The notes under the pieces: generated by a model
The model's input: only the letters and a program-made list of their open reading frames with translations
What the model was told of the DNA's origin: nothing
Database searches by the model: none
Program-made: the position numbers and the translations under genes
Origin: Actinomycetes bacterium
GTDB lineage: Bacteria; Actinomycetota; Actinomycetes; Actinomycetales; Cellulomonadaceae
DNA: 37,188 nucleotides
Assembly (NCBI GenBank): GCA_023438885.1
Contig: JAEXPS010000025.1
Coordinates: 1-37,188, forward strand
Direction: 5' to 3'
In this document: positions 11,061 through 19,669 of the stretch, one piece after another
Numbering within the stretch: position 1 is the first letter of the stretch
How the letters are laid out: each line of letters starts with the position of its first letter

Positions 11061-11620
11061 CCGCCAGCGTGCTCGTGTCGGTGGGGACGGACCACCACCC
11101 GTTCACCCGTCTGATCGAGTGGGTGGACTCCTGGGCCGACGCGTTGGCGCAGCCGGTCGACCTCGTCGTGCAGCACGGCTCCTCGCGGCCCTCGCGGGTG
11201 GGACGCAACGAGGCGCTCCTGGGGCACGACGAGATCCTCGAGCTGTTCCGCAATGCCACCGTGCTGGTCACCCAGGTGGGCCCCGGGACGATCCTCGACG
11301 CGAACGCGGTCGGCCGGCTTCCGATCGTCGTGGCCCGCCACCCGGAGCTCGGCGAGCACGTCGATGGTCACCAGATCGCCTTCGGGCGGTTCATGCACGA
11401 GCAGGGTCACGCGTGGTGCGTGGACACGGCCGACGACCTCCACGCGGCCATGACCCGCGCGCTGCAGGATCCGACGTGGAGCCACATGCCGCCCCGCGTC
11501 TCCCCGGCGCCCCAGGCGGCCGTCGAGGTCGGCAGGATCGTCGACGAGGTCGTCGGCCGGCGGCCGGGCTTCGTGTCGTGGCGCGGGCTGCGCTCCATGG
11601 CGCGTCGTCCGCGCGTCTGA
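11057..11620 (+). CDS. Alg13/PssE-like glycosyltransferase subunit
   Basis: A 187-aa protein equivalent to the C-terminal, donor-binding half of a GT28-type transferase. The start MTASVLVSVGTDHHPFTRLI matches the Alg13 opening. LVTQVGPGTILDANAVGRLP corresponds to the nucleotide-sugar-binding motif (usually HxGxGS), and IVVARHPELGEHVDGHQIAF follows. It should act as a heterodimer with the product of the preceding gene, adding a sugar to the undecaprenyl-linked repeat unit on the cytoplasmic side. Starts by ATGA overlap. The C-terminal 40 residues are basic. It ends four bases from the convergent gene at 11625. Confidence 0.84.
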   Translation: MTASVLVSVGTDHHPFTRLIEWVDSWADALAQPVDLVVQHGSSRPSRVGRNEALLGHDEILELFRNATVLVTQVGPGTILDANAVGRLPIVVARHPELGEHVDGHQIAFGRFMHEQGHAWCVDTADDLHAAMTRALQDPTWSHMPPRVSPAPQAAVEVGRIVDEVVGRRPGFVSWRGLRSMARRPRV

Positions 11621-11624
11621 GGCC

Positions 11625-12545
11625 TCAGCGCAACCCGAGGGCCTCGTCGATCAGGTCGAGCGCTGCGCAGTCCGTGCGCTCGTCGAACTTCCTGGCGAAG
11701 TAGTCACCGGACGCCAGGGCGTCATCGACATCCTCCGTTGTCAGCACCTTCGGATGCCCGAACCGTGCGCCGTCGAACCGGAAGTAGCGCCGGGCGGACG
11801 GTTCGACGCGCAGATCGGGCATGCCGGTGAGCACCGTCTGGAAGAACGCCTCGTCCGTGCACAGGGACCCCTCGCCCCACGCCACGACATCCGGCCGTTC
11901 GGCGACGGTGCGCGCCACGTGCTCGACCGCTCGCCATGAGAGCGAGGTGAACATCGAGCCTCCCCGGCACTGGAGCCCCTGAGGGATCCCGCCGTGGCGG
12001 ACCCCGAGCTTCAGATGCCCGTAGGCGACGTTCACCCGCAGCCACGGCTGAACCCGGTTGACCCCGTGGAGCAGGTGCAGACGGTCGCGCGCCCGGTCCG
12101 AGAGCGGCAGCAGGGGGCGCCAGCGGTAGAGGTACCGACTGCGGCCCTCGCGCACCGGCCATGGGCTCCCCTCGCCGGTGAGCGCCGGGAAGGTCTCGAC
12201 GAAACCGTCGCCGGAAGCAGCGAGGTCGTCGTGCATGTGCCGCAGCGGGCGCACCGGGTAGTCCTGCCCGGACAGAACCACCACGAAGTCGGCGCCGCCG
12301 TCGTCTCGTAGCGCGTCGACGGCCCGCAGCCAGCGACGCACCATGTGGAACGTGCCGCGTCCACCGGCATCCCGTGTGACGTGGACCCCGGGCACCGCCG
12401 CGACGGCCTCCTCGATCCCTTCCGCCCCGCGTTCGTCGTGGCTGACGTGGATCCAGGACTCCGGGTCGAGCGCTCGCACGGCGCCGGCGAGCCGCGCGAC
12501 CTGGCGGACACCGGTGTGGCTCTGGATCAGGTAGGCGACCTTCAC
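11625..12545 (-). CDS. Core-2/I-branching family glycosyltransferase (GT14-like)
   Basis: A 306-aa glycosyltransferase. Its opening KVAYLIQSHTGVRQVARLAG and the motif VVLSGQDYPVRPLRHM near residue 110 are characteristic of the core-2/I-branching beta-1,6-N-acetylglucosaminyltransferase family. The later GSMFTSLSWRAVEHVA and CTDEAFFQTVLTG also fit. Bacterial relatives occur in capsule and EPS loci and probably add a branching or main-chain sugar. No signal or membrane anchor is seen, so it should act in the cytoplasm. The GTG at 12545 overlaps the stop of the flippase gene (GTGA), so translation is coupled. The linkage formed cannot be told from sequence. Confidence 0.85.
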   Translation of the reverse strand: MKVAYLIQSHTGVRQVARLAGAVRALDPESWIHVSHDERGAEGIEEAVAAVPGVHVTRDAGGRGTFHMVRRWLRAVDALRDDGGADFVVVLSGQDYPVRPLRHMHDDLAASGDGFVETFPALTGEGSPWPVREGRSRYLYRWRPLLPLSDRARDRLHLLHGVNRVQPWLRVNVAYGHLKLGVRHGGIPQGLQCRGGSMFTSLSWRAVEHVARTVAERPDVVAWGEGSLCTDEAFFQTVLTGMPDLRVEPSARRYFRFDGARFGHPKVLTTEDVDDALASGDYFARKFDERTDCAALDLIDEALGLR

Positions 12546-14050
12546 CGGTGCTCCAGGAATGCGGCGATGCCGAGGCGCGCACGCCACCGATAGCAGATCG
12601 CGACGTACACGGCGCCGCACAGCACGAGGGCCGCCCCGACGGCCGCGAGCGTGGGTCCCATCGCCGCGCGGACTGCCAGGGCGCCCAGACCCCACACCAC
12701 GCTCGCCACCGCGACGGGCAACGCCACGAGCCTCGGCGACGAGCTGATCCCCATGCGCCGGAACACCTGGTTCCCCGCCAGCGCGGTGTCGACGCAGAGC
12801 GCCGCGACCCAGGACAGCGCGGCACCGAGGATGCCGATGCGCGGCACCAGCACCAGGCAGCCGAGCACGAGCGTCGACAGCTTGACGAGCCGGTTGACCA
12901 GCTGCCAGTGGCTGCGACCTCCCATCAGCAGGAAGCTCTGCAACATGCCGGAGGCCGCCACGCCCATCATCGCGACGGACACGGCGGCCAGGGCTGGTGC
13001 GCCCTCCTCGAAGCCCTCACCGAACAGTCCGAGCACTGGGGCGCCGAACACGATCAGTACCCAGAACAACGGCCACGACGAGAGCACCAGCACGCGGGTG
13101 ACGTCTGCGAACAGCGAGCGCGCCTCGACGAGGTCTCCCTTGGCCAGCGCCGAGCTGATACGTGGGCCGGTGACGATGCGGGCCGCGTTCTCGATGACCA
13201 CACCCGCGGTGGCGCACCGCGTGACGACACCGTAGACGCCACCGGCCTCCGGGCCCGCCAACGCGATCACCAGCAGCACATCGGTCCACTCGTAGACGCG
13301 CTCGATGAGCGTGGTGCCGCCACGCGGCAGCGCGAACGCCCAGAACGGTCCTGCCACCGCCCGCGTCTGCTGCCAGAAGGGCACGCCAGACGGTGGGCCG
13401 CTCGCGCTCGCCCGCCGCAGCAGCACCAGGAAGACGGGAATGGCCACGGCGGCCGCCAGCGCCAGCGGCACCGCCCAGCCCACGACGACGTCATGGAGCC
13501 CCAACGTCCACGCCGTCGCCAGTGCGATGGCGAGCACCCGACCCGCGGGCACGGCGATGTTCTGCAGCGCCGTGTAGGGGTAGACACTGCCCAGGCCTCG
13601 GGATCCGCCCAGCGCCACACCGAGCAGTGGGGCCGCGGGAAGGAACAGCGCCAGGGTCGCGATCACCTCCTCGGTCGCCTCGGCCGAGTCGGGGTTGAGC
13701 ACCGCTGCCAGCTGCGGGGCCGTCGCGCGCATCGCCAGGGCTGCGACGAGCGACAACGCCATCACCGGAAGAAGCGCGGCGACGGTCGTCGGCACCAGGG
13801 CGTGCGCGCGACCGAGAGCCTGCTCGCGCGAGAGTCCCCGGACCAGCGCAGTGTCCGCGCCGAGCGGGAGCAGGCTGGCGACGATGGCGAAGACTGCCGT
13901 CGCCTGGAAGAAGAGACCGGTCGACGCCGTCCCCAGCCGGTTGCCGACGATGCCCGTCATGACGAACGCCAGCGCCGAGTTGGCGACGGCGCCGCCGAAC
14001 GTCACGATGCTGCCGCGTGCCAACGAGACGGTGCGCAGGTCCTCGCTCAT
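12542..14050 (-). CDS. Wzx-type polysaccharide flippase
   Basis: A polytopic membrane protein of 502 aa with about 14 hydrophobic helices, of the MATE/MurJ-like oligosaccharide flippase superfamily. The N-terminus ARGSIVTFGGAVANSALAFV and the following GNRLGTASTGLFFQATAVF match the opening of Wzx proteins. Its role would be to move the undecaprenyl-diphosphate-linked repeat unit to the outer face. It lies between the polymerase gene (ATGA overlap) and the GT14-like gene (GTGA overlap), the usual company for Wzx. Repeat-unit specificity cannot be read from the sequence. Confidence 0.87.
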   Translation of the reverse strand: MSEDLRTVSLARGSIVTFGGAVANSALAFVMTGIVGNRLGTASTGLFFQATAVFAIVASLLPLGADTALVRGLSREQALGRAHALVPTTVAALLPVMALSLVAALAMRATAPQLAAVLNPDSAEATEEVIATLALFLPAAPLLGVALGGSRGLGSVYPYTALQNIAVPAGRVLAIALATAWTLGLHDVVVGWAVPLALAAAVAIPVFLVLLRRASASGPPSGVPFWQQTRAVAGPFWAFALPRGGTTLIERVYEWTDVLLVIALAGPEAGGVYGVVTRCATAGVVIENAARIVTGPRISSALAKGDLVEARSLFADVTRVLVLSSWPLFWVLIVFGAPVLGLFGEGFEEGAPALAAVSVAMMGVAASGMLQSFLLMGGRSHWQLVNRLVKLSTLVLGCLVLVPRIGILGAALSWVAALCVDTALAGNQVFRRMGISSSPRLVALPVAVASVVWGLGALAVRAAMGPTLAAVGAALVLCGAVYVAICYRWRARLGIAAFLEHR

Positions 14051-15279
14051 GCGGGCGCCTGTTCAGCCCGCCGCCGCAGCAGGGCGACCGCGACGAGCGC
14101 GATGGTGAACAGCTGCGTCGTCCCCAGGCCATAGAACGGGATGATCGTCAGGGCGGCGATCAGCACCGAGTGCAGCCAGATGTCGGGCACGCTGCCGAGG
14201 CGCAGGGTGCGCACGATCGAACCCGCCAGGAACGCCAGGAACAGCGCGAGACCGACGAAGCCGAAGCAGTACATCAGGGTCCAGATGTAGCCCTGGGTGC
14301 CGAGCGCCACGCCGATCGTCGCATCGTTGCGGGGGTTGGCCCAGCCGAGCAGCGGGGAGGCGAGGGTGGCGTCGAAGGTCTCGCGGTAGATGCTCGCCCG
14401 GGTCCCGGTGCTGTCGGAGTACTCCTGGCGCCCGAGGATGGCGGCGACGGCTCCCGACGCCACCAGCCCGATCGCGCCGAGGACGCCCACCCCGATGGTG
14501 ATCATCGCCTGGCCGAGGCGCCCGGCGAGCAGCAGGCGCACGGTCACGTACGCGAGGACGGCGGCGAGGCCGAGGAACATCCCGCGGTTGCTCGTCTGGA
14601 TGGCCGGCCACACGGAGACGCAGAGAAGCACGACGAGAAGCACCCGCGCTGCCGCGCGGCGGGCCATCCCGATCGCGGCGACCGCCACCGGGGTGAGCAG
14701 CACGTACGCCACCCCCCAGCTGTTGGCATAGGGGAACGGCGCGGCGGGGCGGTTGTACGGAACCGGCGCCCCCCACGGTTGCTGCACCTCGGCGAGCGGC
14801 GGGAACACCAGATCGTGGACCAGGTCGTTGCTGGTGATGGCCCCGGGCAGGAGCATCCCCACGGGGGTGGTGAGGCGGATGTCCGGGAGTTGGGTCGCCA
14901 AGACGCCCAGCACCACCGTCGTTGCCCACACGGTGGTGAGGCCGAAGACGACGGTTCGGATGTCCAGGTCCTCGCGAGCGGAGGCGTAGTAGAGCATCAC
15001 GACACCCAGCGCCACCAGGTCACCGAGTCGCCAGAGGTAGCCGACCATCTGCCCGGTCGATCCGACCATGACCGACGAGGCGCACGCCCAGACGACGAAG
15101 GCCAGGTAGGGCAGGAGGCCCGGGACGAGGCTGACGCTGCGCCGCATGACGAGCAGCACCACCATGAGCGTCGCGATGCCCATGTACACGAACGGCAACG
15201 CGCCGGCGATCCAGAACAGCGGGAAGCCGAAGAGGAGCACCCGCAGCGGCCACGCCGGCAACGCCCGGGCGGCCACCAT
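14047..15279 (-). CDS. Wzy-type O-antigen/EPS polymerase
   Basis: A membrane protein of about 410 aa with some 11-12 hydrophobic segments and a large external loop in the second half (around RQEYSDSTGTRASIYRETFD). That loop is the hallmark of Wzy polymerases and O-antigen ligases. It would join flipped repeat units into long chains. The ATG at 15279 is chosen because GGAGG lies seven bases upstream. The frame stays open to a GTG at 15363, which would add 28 Arg-rich residues and has a poorly spaced ribosome-binding site. Overlaps wzx by ATGA. A hairpin at 15420-15452 separates it from the upstream secreted-protein gene. Confidence 0.82.
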   Translation of the reverse strand: MVAARALPAWPLRVLLFGFPLFWIAGALPFVYMGIATLMVVLLVMRRSVSLVPGLLPYLAFVVWACASSVMVGSTGQMVGYLWRLGDLVALGVVMLYYASAREDLDIRTVVFGLTTVWATTVVLGVLATQLPDIRLTTPVGMLLPGAITSNDLVHDLVFPPLAEVQQPWGAPVPYNRPAAPFPYANSWGVAYVLLTPVAVAAIGMARRAAARVLLVVLLCVSVWPAIQTSNRGMFLGLAAVLAYVTVRLLLAGRLGQAMITIGVGVLGAIGLVASGAVAAILGRQEYSDSTGTRASIYRETFDATLASPLLGWANPRNDATIGVALGTQGYIWTLMYCFGFVGLALFLAFLAGSIVRTLRLGSVPDIWLHSVLIAALTIIPFYGLGTTQLFTIALVAVALLRRRAEQAPA

Positions 15280-15363
15280 GACGCGGCCTCCGGCACGCGG
15301 AGCGGCGTCCACGCCCCGCGGCACCCGCGGCCGAGCCACCAGGACCCTCTCGATCGCCCTCAC

Positions 15364-15515
15364 CCTTCCGTCATGGGCCCGCCGGAGCGCTCGCCCGGGA
15401 CCCCGATCACCAACGCGCCAGGGGCGCCCGTCACAGGGTGTCGGGCGCCCCTAGCGTCTTCATCCGTTCCGCCGCCACGCAAGCGTTCGGCGGGTGATCT
15501 CTTCGCTCCTCCCGG
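15364..15515 (-). terminator. Strong hairpin at 15420-15452, probable terminator of the large secreted-protein gene
   Basis: Within this 152-bp gap, AGGGGCGCCC (15420-15429) pairs perfectly with GGGCGCCCCT (15443-15452). The 13-nt centre can pair further (CAC with GTG around CCT). On the minus strand it begins some 60 bases after the stop at 15516. No T-run follows, as is common for terminators in high-GC actinobacteria, so partial read-through into wzy is possible. Confidence 0.55.
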
Positions 15516-16013
15516 TCACGGGTTCGCGACGAGCGTCAGCTCGAAGCTGTGCGACGGCGTCGACTTGTAGTTGGAGTGGACCTCGGCGGCGATGACGTTG
15601 TCACCGGCGACGAACTGCGCCACCGGAACGGTGATCGTCACCGGGGTCGCGACGGCCGCAGCCGCGCCGATCGCGCTCGACGCGTAGGTGCCGAATGTCG
15701 GCGTGCCCGCCGGCATGTTGGCGCGGCCGATCTCGGTGCCGTTGAGGTACACCACCACGCCGTCGTCGGCCCGGGTCGTCACCGTGACCGAGGAGTACTT
15801 TGACGGGTCCGGAATGGTGACGACCTTGCGGTAGTAGCTGGCGAGCGGGTTCGGCGACAGCTGAGTGAACGTGGTGCCGAGCGTTGCTTGACCCCAGCCC
15901 AGCGGTGCCGCGCCCGTCGACCAGTCGGTGGTGGCAAAGCCGGCCTGCTCCCACCCGGAGGCCGGCGCGGTCGCGCCGAAGTAGTACGTCCACGACGAGC
16001 CGGCCGCGATGTA
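15516..16013 (-). repeat. C-terminal module copy 2 (about 0.5-kb internal duplication)
   Basis: DNA encoding the last beta-sandwich module of the secreted protein. It is similar along its length to 16072-16567, with long identical runs (for example the stretch encoding LSPNPLASYYRK). Duplication within one gene. Confidence 0.85.
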
Positions 16014-18932
16014 CTCGGTCGCCACGGGGTCCGGATCGGGCTCCGGCTCGGGCTGCGGCTGCTGCCCGAGAGTCGCCACCGCCGTCAGCTCGAAGCTGTG
16101 CGACGGGGTCGATCGGTAGTTCGAGTGGACCTCCGCCGCGATGACGTTGGTGCCCGTCGTGAACGCGGAGCCGGGAACCGTGATCGTCACAGGGTTGGAC
16201 AGCGCCGCGGCCGCGCCGATCGCGCTCGAGGCGTAGGTGCCGATGGTCGGCGTGCCGGTCGGCATGTTCGAGCGACCGACTTCCTTCCCGTTGACGTAGA
16301 CGACGATGCCGTCGTCCGCCCTCGTGGTCAGGGTGACGGACGCAACCTTCGTCGCATCCGCGACCTGCACCGCCTTGCGGTAGTAGCTGGCGAGCGGGTT
16401 GGGTGACAGCTGGGTCAGCGTGGTGCCGAGCACCGACTGGCCCCAGCCGAGCGGCGCCGCGCCTGCGGTCCAGCCGGACCCACCCGAGTCGGCGGCTTGC
16501 CAGCCGTCGGCCGGCGCCGTCGTGCCGAAGTAGTACGACCACGACGAGCCCGCGGCGATGAGGTTCGCGGTGCCCGGCTCGGGGTCGGGCGGCGGCGTGG
16601 TCCCGCCGCTCTGGGTCGCGACGGTGCTCGCCGAGATGTTGCCGCCGGCGTCCGCGGCGCGGACGAAGTACTTGGTCCCCGTCGCTCCAGCCGGAAGCTG
16701 GATCGACGTCGAGGTCGTCGTCGCCACCACCCGGTCGTCGCGGAGCACCTGGTAGGTCAGCTGACCCGGACGGTTGTCCGTCGACGCTGCCCACGACAGG
16801 ACGTCGTTGCCACCGGCGGTGCTGACGGCGAAGTTGGCCGGCGTCGACGGCGGAACAGAGTCACGCGTGGCGAACCGTACGAACCCGCCGGTCCACTGGT
16901 TGGCCGTCAGGCCCTGGCGGCGGGCGTGGGTGAAGTCGCCGCCCATCCAGGTGACGCCGGTCGAGTCGGTGAACAGCGCCCATGTGCCCGTGCCTTCCCG
17001 GGTGCTGAACACCGGGCTGAAGTCCCCGAGGTAGGCGCCCGAGGCGGCGTCCCACACACCGGTCTGGTCGATCCGCGCCTGGTGGGTCCAGGCGTTGCCG
17101 ACGCTCGGCCAGTCACGCGCACCCTCGTAGACGTTCTGGCTGCAGTGGCACCCGGCGTAGATGTAGCCGTTGTTGGTGCTGATCGCCTGGAAGTCGCCGC
17201 CCTGGATGGTGATGTTGGTGCTCAGCTCGGCCATGGTGTCGCGCGCGTAGCTGAACAGCATGTGCTCCGAGCCGCCGAGCCACACGCGGTTCCCGACCTC
17301 CTTGACCGCCTGCTGGTAGCCGAGACGCCCGTTGTCGAGGTTGGAGAAGTCCACGGTCCACGGGACGATCGACCCGGCGTCGTTGGTGCGGAAGGCACCG
17401 GCCCGCAACGCCGTCGGACCCTGGTCGAAGTAGCCGGCCGCGTAGAGCCGGTCACCCTGCTCCGACGCGTCGATCGAGATCACGGTGCCGTTGAGGGTCG
17501 GGGACCAGGTGCGGTCAGGGGCACCGGTCAGAGCTGACACGCGTCCGACCATCCGGGTGTAGATCTCCGTGGCGGAGCCGCCGCCGGTCATGTGCGTGAA
17601 GTTGCCTGCGATGTACAGGTAGTCGCCCTGCACGTCGAGCGAACGAACCAACGGGGTGCGTCCGCTGATGTAGTTGATCAGCTTGGTGTCGATGCTCGGG
17701 TCGGTCGCTCCGGTCGTCGGGTTGAGGACGACGAACCCCGGCGCCGATGCGCCGTTGGCGTTGAGGAAGGCGCCGCCCACTGCGAGCTTGCCTCCCGGCA
17801 GCACCGCGAGCGCCTTCACCTGGTCGTCGAACGTCGGCCGGAAGGTCGAGACCCACTGCCCGGTCGCCACGTCGAACGCCGCCAGGTACGACTGCTCCAC
17901 CTGGCCGCTGCCGGACGAGTTCTGCTGGACGTAGCGGAAGTTGCCGGCGACGTAGACGCGGCCGCCGACCTCGGCGAAGGCCGACACCTCGGTGTTCTGG
18001 ATGCCGGTGCCGGAGGCGCCCAGCCCGGTCACGCCCCACGTGGTCGCCAGCGGGTAGCTCTGGGCGATGGCCCGCTTGGCCACGGCCGCGGTGCCTGCGT
18101 CAGGCACCTTCGCGAACGACGAGCTCATCACCCGCGGTCGCAGGTACACCTGGGTGAACGGGTCGGGATAGCCCACGCTGGTCGTCGGCGCGTAGACGTA
18201 CGAGTCGGCGGCCGGCGTGCCGCGGGACCCCGATCCGAAGGCGAACCCGCTGTCCCAGCGGCGCGTGGAGTCGACCCGGGTGTCGATGCGCCCCTGGGTC
18301 GACCCGCTCCCGATGTTCTCGGTGTAGGTGCCGCTGCCGCTCGACGACCCGATCTTCCAGGTGCCCACTCGTTGCACGCCGGCGAACTGCCACGTCCACT
18401 CGGGGCGCGGCGAGGAGAACGTGAAGCGTGCCTCCTGCCACGTCGTGCCGGCCGTGTTCGTGGCCCTGCGCAGCCGCACCCCCTCGGAGAGCGAGTCCAC
18501 GCGAGCTCCGCCCAGCAGGCCGGTGATCGTGTCGACCGACAGCTGCCGCGGGGCGAAGGCTGCCGGCCCGGTGACGGGGTCCCGGACATCGGCCGTGGTG
18601 CCCTGGCCCTCGTTCGACCCGATCCAACCCTCACGCCCGCGACCGATCAGCACCCAGCCGCCGCCGTCGGTGGTCTGGTCGCAGTAGAACTGCTCCGGCG
18701 CGGCGAGCGCAGGGGTCCAGAGCCAGTAGACACCGCTCGGGGCGCTGCTCTGCAGCTGCTTGACCTCCCAGCAGGAGGCAGCCGCCGTCGCCGCCGAGAG
18801 CCCGTCCGGCGCGGGGGCGGCTGCCGTGGCGCTCGACGGGACCAGGACGAAGGACGACGCGACCACCCCGGCCACGAGCGCGAAGGCGCCCAGCCGGCTC
18901 AGGCGTCCGCTCGAGCGGGACGTGCGGTTCAT
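15516..18932 (-). CDS. Secreted fibrinogen-like / beta-propeller / FN3 / duplicated beta-sandwich protein
   Basis: A 1138-aa exported protein. Signal peptide: residues 1 to about 38 (basic start, LGAFALVAGVVASSFVLV core, ATA-AA cleavage). Fibrinogen-C-like domain about 53-268, with FYCDQTTDGGGWVLIGRGRE as its diagnostic motif. Residues about 280-690 hold propeller-type repeats with recurring V/I-AGNF, VGGAF, AAGYF and MGGDF strands. Fibronectin type III domain about 691-780 (STPANFAVSTAGGNDVLSW). Two closely similar 165-residue beta-sandwich modules follow at about 789-953 and 974-1138, each with LSPNPLASYYRK, RADDG and VIAAEVHSNY, joined by a Pro/Glu/Asp linker. No LPXTG or C-terminal helix is present. 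It sits inside the EPS operon, which suggests a matrix or lectin-like role; that is inference. Ribosome-binding site GGGAG precedes the ATG. Confidence 0.87.
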   Translation of the reverse strand: MNRTSRSSGRLSRLGAFALVAGVVASSFVLVPSSATAAAPAPDGLSAATAAASCWEVKQLQSSAPSGVYWLWTPALAAPEQFYCDQTTDGGGWVLIGRGREGWIGSNEGQGTTADVRDPVTGPAAFAPRQLSVDTITGLLGGARVDSLSEGVRLRRATNTAGTTWQEARFTFSSPRPEWTWQFAGVQRVGTWKIGSSSGSGTYTENIGSGSTQGRIDTRVDSTRRWDSGFAFGSGSRGTPAADSYVYAPTTSVGYPDPFTQVYLRPRVMSSSFAKVPDAGTAAVAKRAIAQSYPLATTWGVTGLGASGTGIQNTEVSAFAEVGGRVYVAGNFRYVQQNSSGSGQVEQSYLAAFDVATGQWVSTFRPTFDDQVKALAVLPGGKLAVGGAFLNANGASAPGFVVLNPTTGATDPSIDTKLINYISGRTPLVRSLDVQGDYLYIAGNFTHMTGGGSATEIYTRMVGRVSALTGAPDRTWSPTLNGTVISIDASEQGDRLYAAGYFDQGPTALRAGAFRTNDAGSIVPWTVDFSNLDNGRLGYQQAVKEVGNRVWLGGSEHMLFSYARDTMAELSTNITIQGGDFQAISTNNGYIYAGCHCSQNVYEGARDWPSVGNAWTHQARIDQTGVWDAASGAYLGDFSPVFSTREGTGTWALFTDSTGVTWMGGDFTHARRQGLTANQWTGGFVRFATRDSVPPSTPANFAVSTAGGNDVLSWAASTDNRPGQLTYQVLRDDRVVATTTSTSIQLPAGATGTKYFVRAADAGGNISASTVATQSGGTTPPPDPEPGTANLIAAGSSWSYYFGTTAPADGWQAADSGGSGWTAGAAPLGWGQSVLGTTLTQLSPNPLASYYRKAVQVADATKVASVTLTTRADDGIVVYVNGKEVGRSNMPTGTPTIGTYASSAIGAAAALSNPVTITVPGSAFTTGTNVIAAEVHSNYRSTPSHSFELTAVATLGQQPQPEPEPDPDPVATEYIAAGSSWTYYFGATAPASGWEQAGFATTDWSTGAAPLGWGQATLGTTFTQLSPNPLASYYRKVVTIPDPSKYSSVTVTTRADDGVVVYLNGTEIGRANMPAGTPTFGTYASSAIGAAAAVATPVTITVPVAQFVAGDNVIAAEVHSNYKSTPSHSFELTLVANP
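16072..16567 (-). repeat. C-terminal module copy 1 (about 0.5-kb internal duplication)
   Basis: First copy of the duplicated beta-sandwich module, about 60 bp from the other copy and separated by a linker encoding alternating Pro, Glu and Asp. Relatives of this module in secreted bacterial proteins look like galactose-binding-type jelly rolls; a binding function is inferred. Confidence 0.85.
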
Positions 18933-19012
18933 GGGTTCTCCCAGAGGGATAGCGGCTGTTGAGGCAGCCAGCTGGGTGGGCTTGAGGACAGAGGCAGGGC
19001 GTCGCATGGGAC

Positions 19013-19669
19013 TCAGCAGGCCGGGTTCTCGGGGAAGTCCCTCGAGACCACGCGCCAGACCTGGTCGGAGCCCTTGTGGAGCGTGAACAGGTTGGTCGCA
19101 CGGGGAGTGGCACTCGGCGGCAAGGTCCGGCCGCTCGCGTCGACGTAGCCCACGTCGGACGAGTCCACACAGACGCTGACGTCCATCGCGGTCGGCGCCT
19201 CCTGGTTGTCGACCGTGAGCACGGTGACCTTGTCGAGCTTCGGCTCGCCCACCTGGGTCCACTCGTTCGTCTGCAGCTCGAGCGTCAGCGCCTCGAGCTC
19301 GGCGAGCATGGAGTCCGCTGCGACGTCTGCGAGCGCAGCGGTCAGGTCGGTGTTCTCCGGCGACGGTTCCGAGACTCCCGCCAGTGCCCCGAGCGCGCTG
19401 ACGACCGTGGACTGAGCCGCTGCGACGAGCACAGGGTCCTGGGGCGCTCCCGCGTCGGCCGGTGCCGACTCAGAAGCGGCCGGGGCCGGAACCTCGCTGG
19501 AGGGAGCAGGTGACGGACGGGTGAGCGGCGCTGCCGCACCCGCCGGGCTGCTCGCGCCGTCGGTCGGGCTCGAGGCCCCGCCGAACACGCCCGAGACCGA
19601 CAGCCCGACGACCACCGCGACGACGCCCGCGCCGATCGCAGCCGCCAACCCGGCGCGCCGCCCGGTCAC
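19013..19669 (-). CDS. Membrane-anchored or secreted hypothetical protein of the EPS operon
   Basis: A 218-aa protein without a name I can support. The N-terminus has Arg-Arg and then one hydrophobic helix (AAAIGAGVVAVVVGLSVSGV), so it is a signal anchor or uncleaved signal. A Ser/Pro/Ala-rich stretch follows at about 30-75, a typical wall-spanning linker. The C-terminal 130 residues (from about STVVSALGAL to RVVSRDFPENPAC) look like a small alpha-beta domain, possibly of NTF2-like cone fold, with two Cys (in VCVDSS and at the end). The GTG start overlaps the GT2 stop (GTGA), so it is tightly tied to the EPS operon. It directly precedes the large secreted protein. Confidence 0.7.
   Translation of the reverse strand: MTGRRAGLAAAIGAGVVAVVVGLSVSGVFGGASSPTDGASSPAGAAAPLTRPSPAPSSEVPAPAASESAPADAGAPQDPVLVAAAQSTVVSALGALAGVSEPSPENTDLTAALADVAADSMLAELEALTLELQTNEWTQVGEPKLDKVTVLTVDNQEAPTAMDVSVCVDSSDVGYVDASGRTLPPSATPRATNLFTLHKGSDQVWRVVSRDFPENPAC

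Noticed and set aside
14017..15570. Plus-strand open frame of 517 codons opposite wzy
   Set aside because: Arg/Asp/His/Gln-rich shadow frame. The minus strand encodes a polytopic membrane protein with a coupled start and stop.
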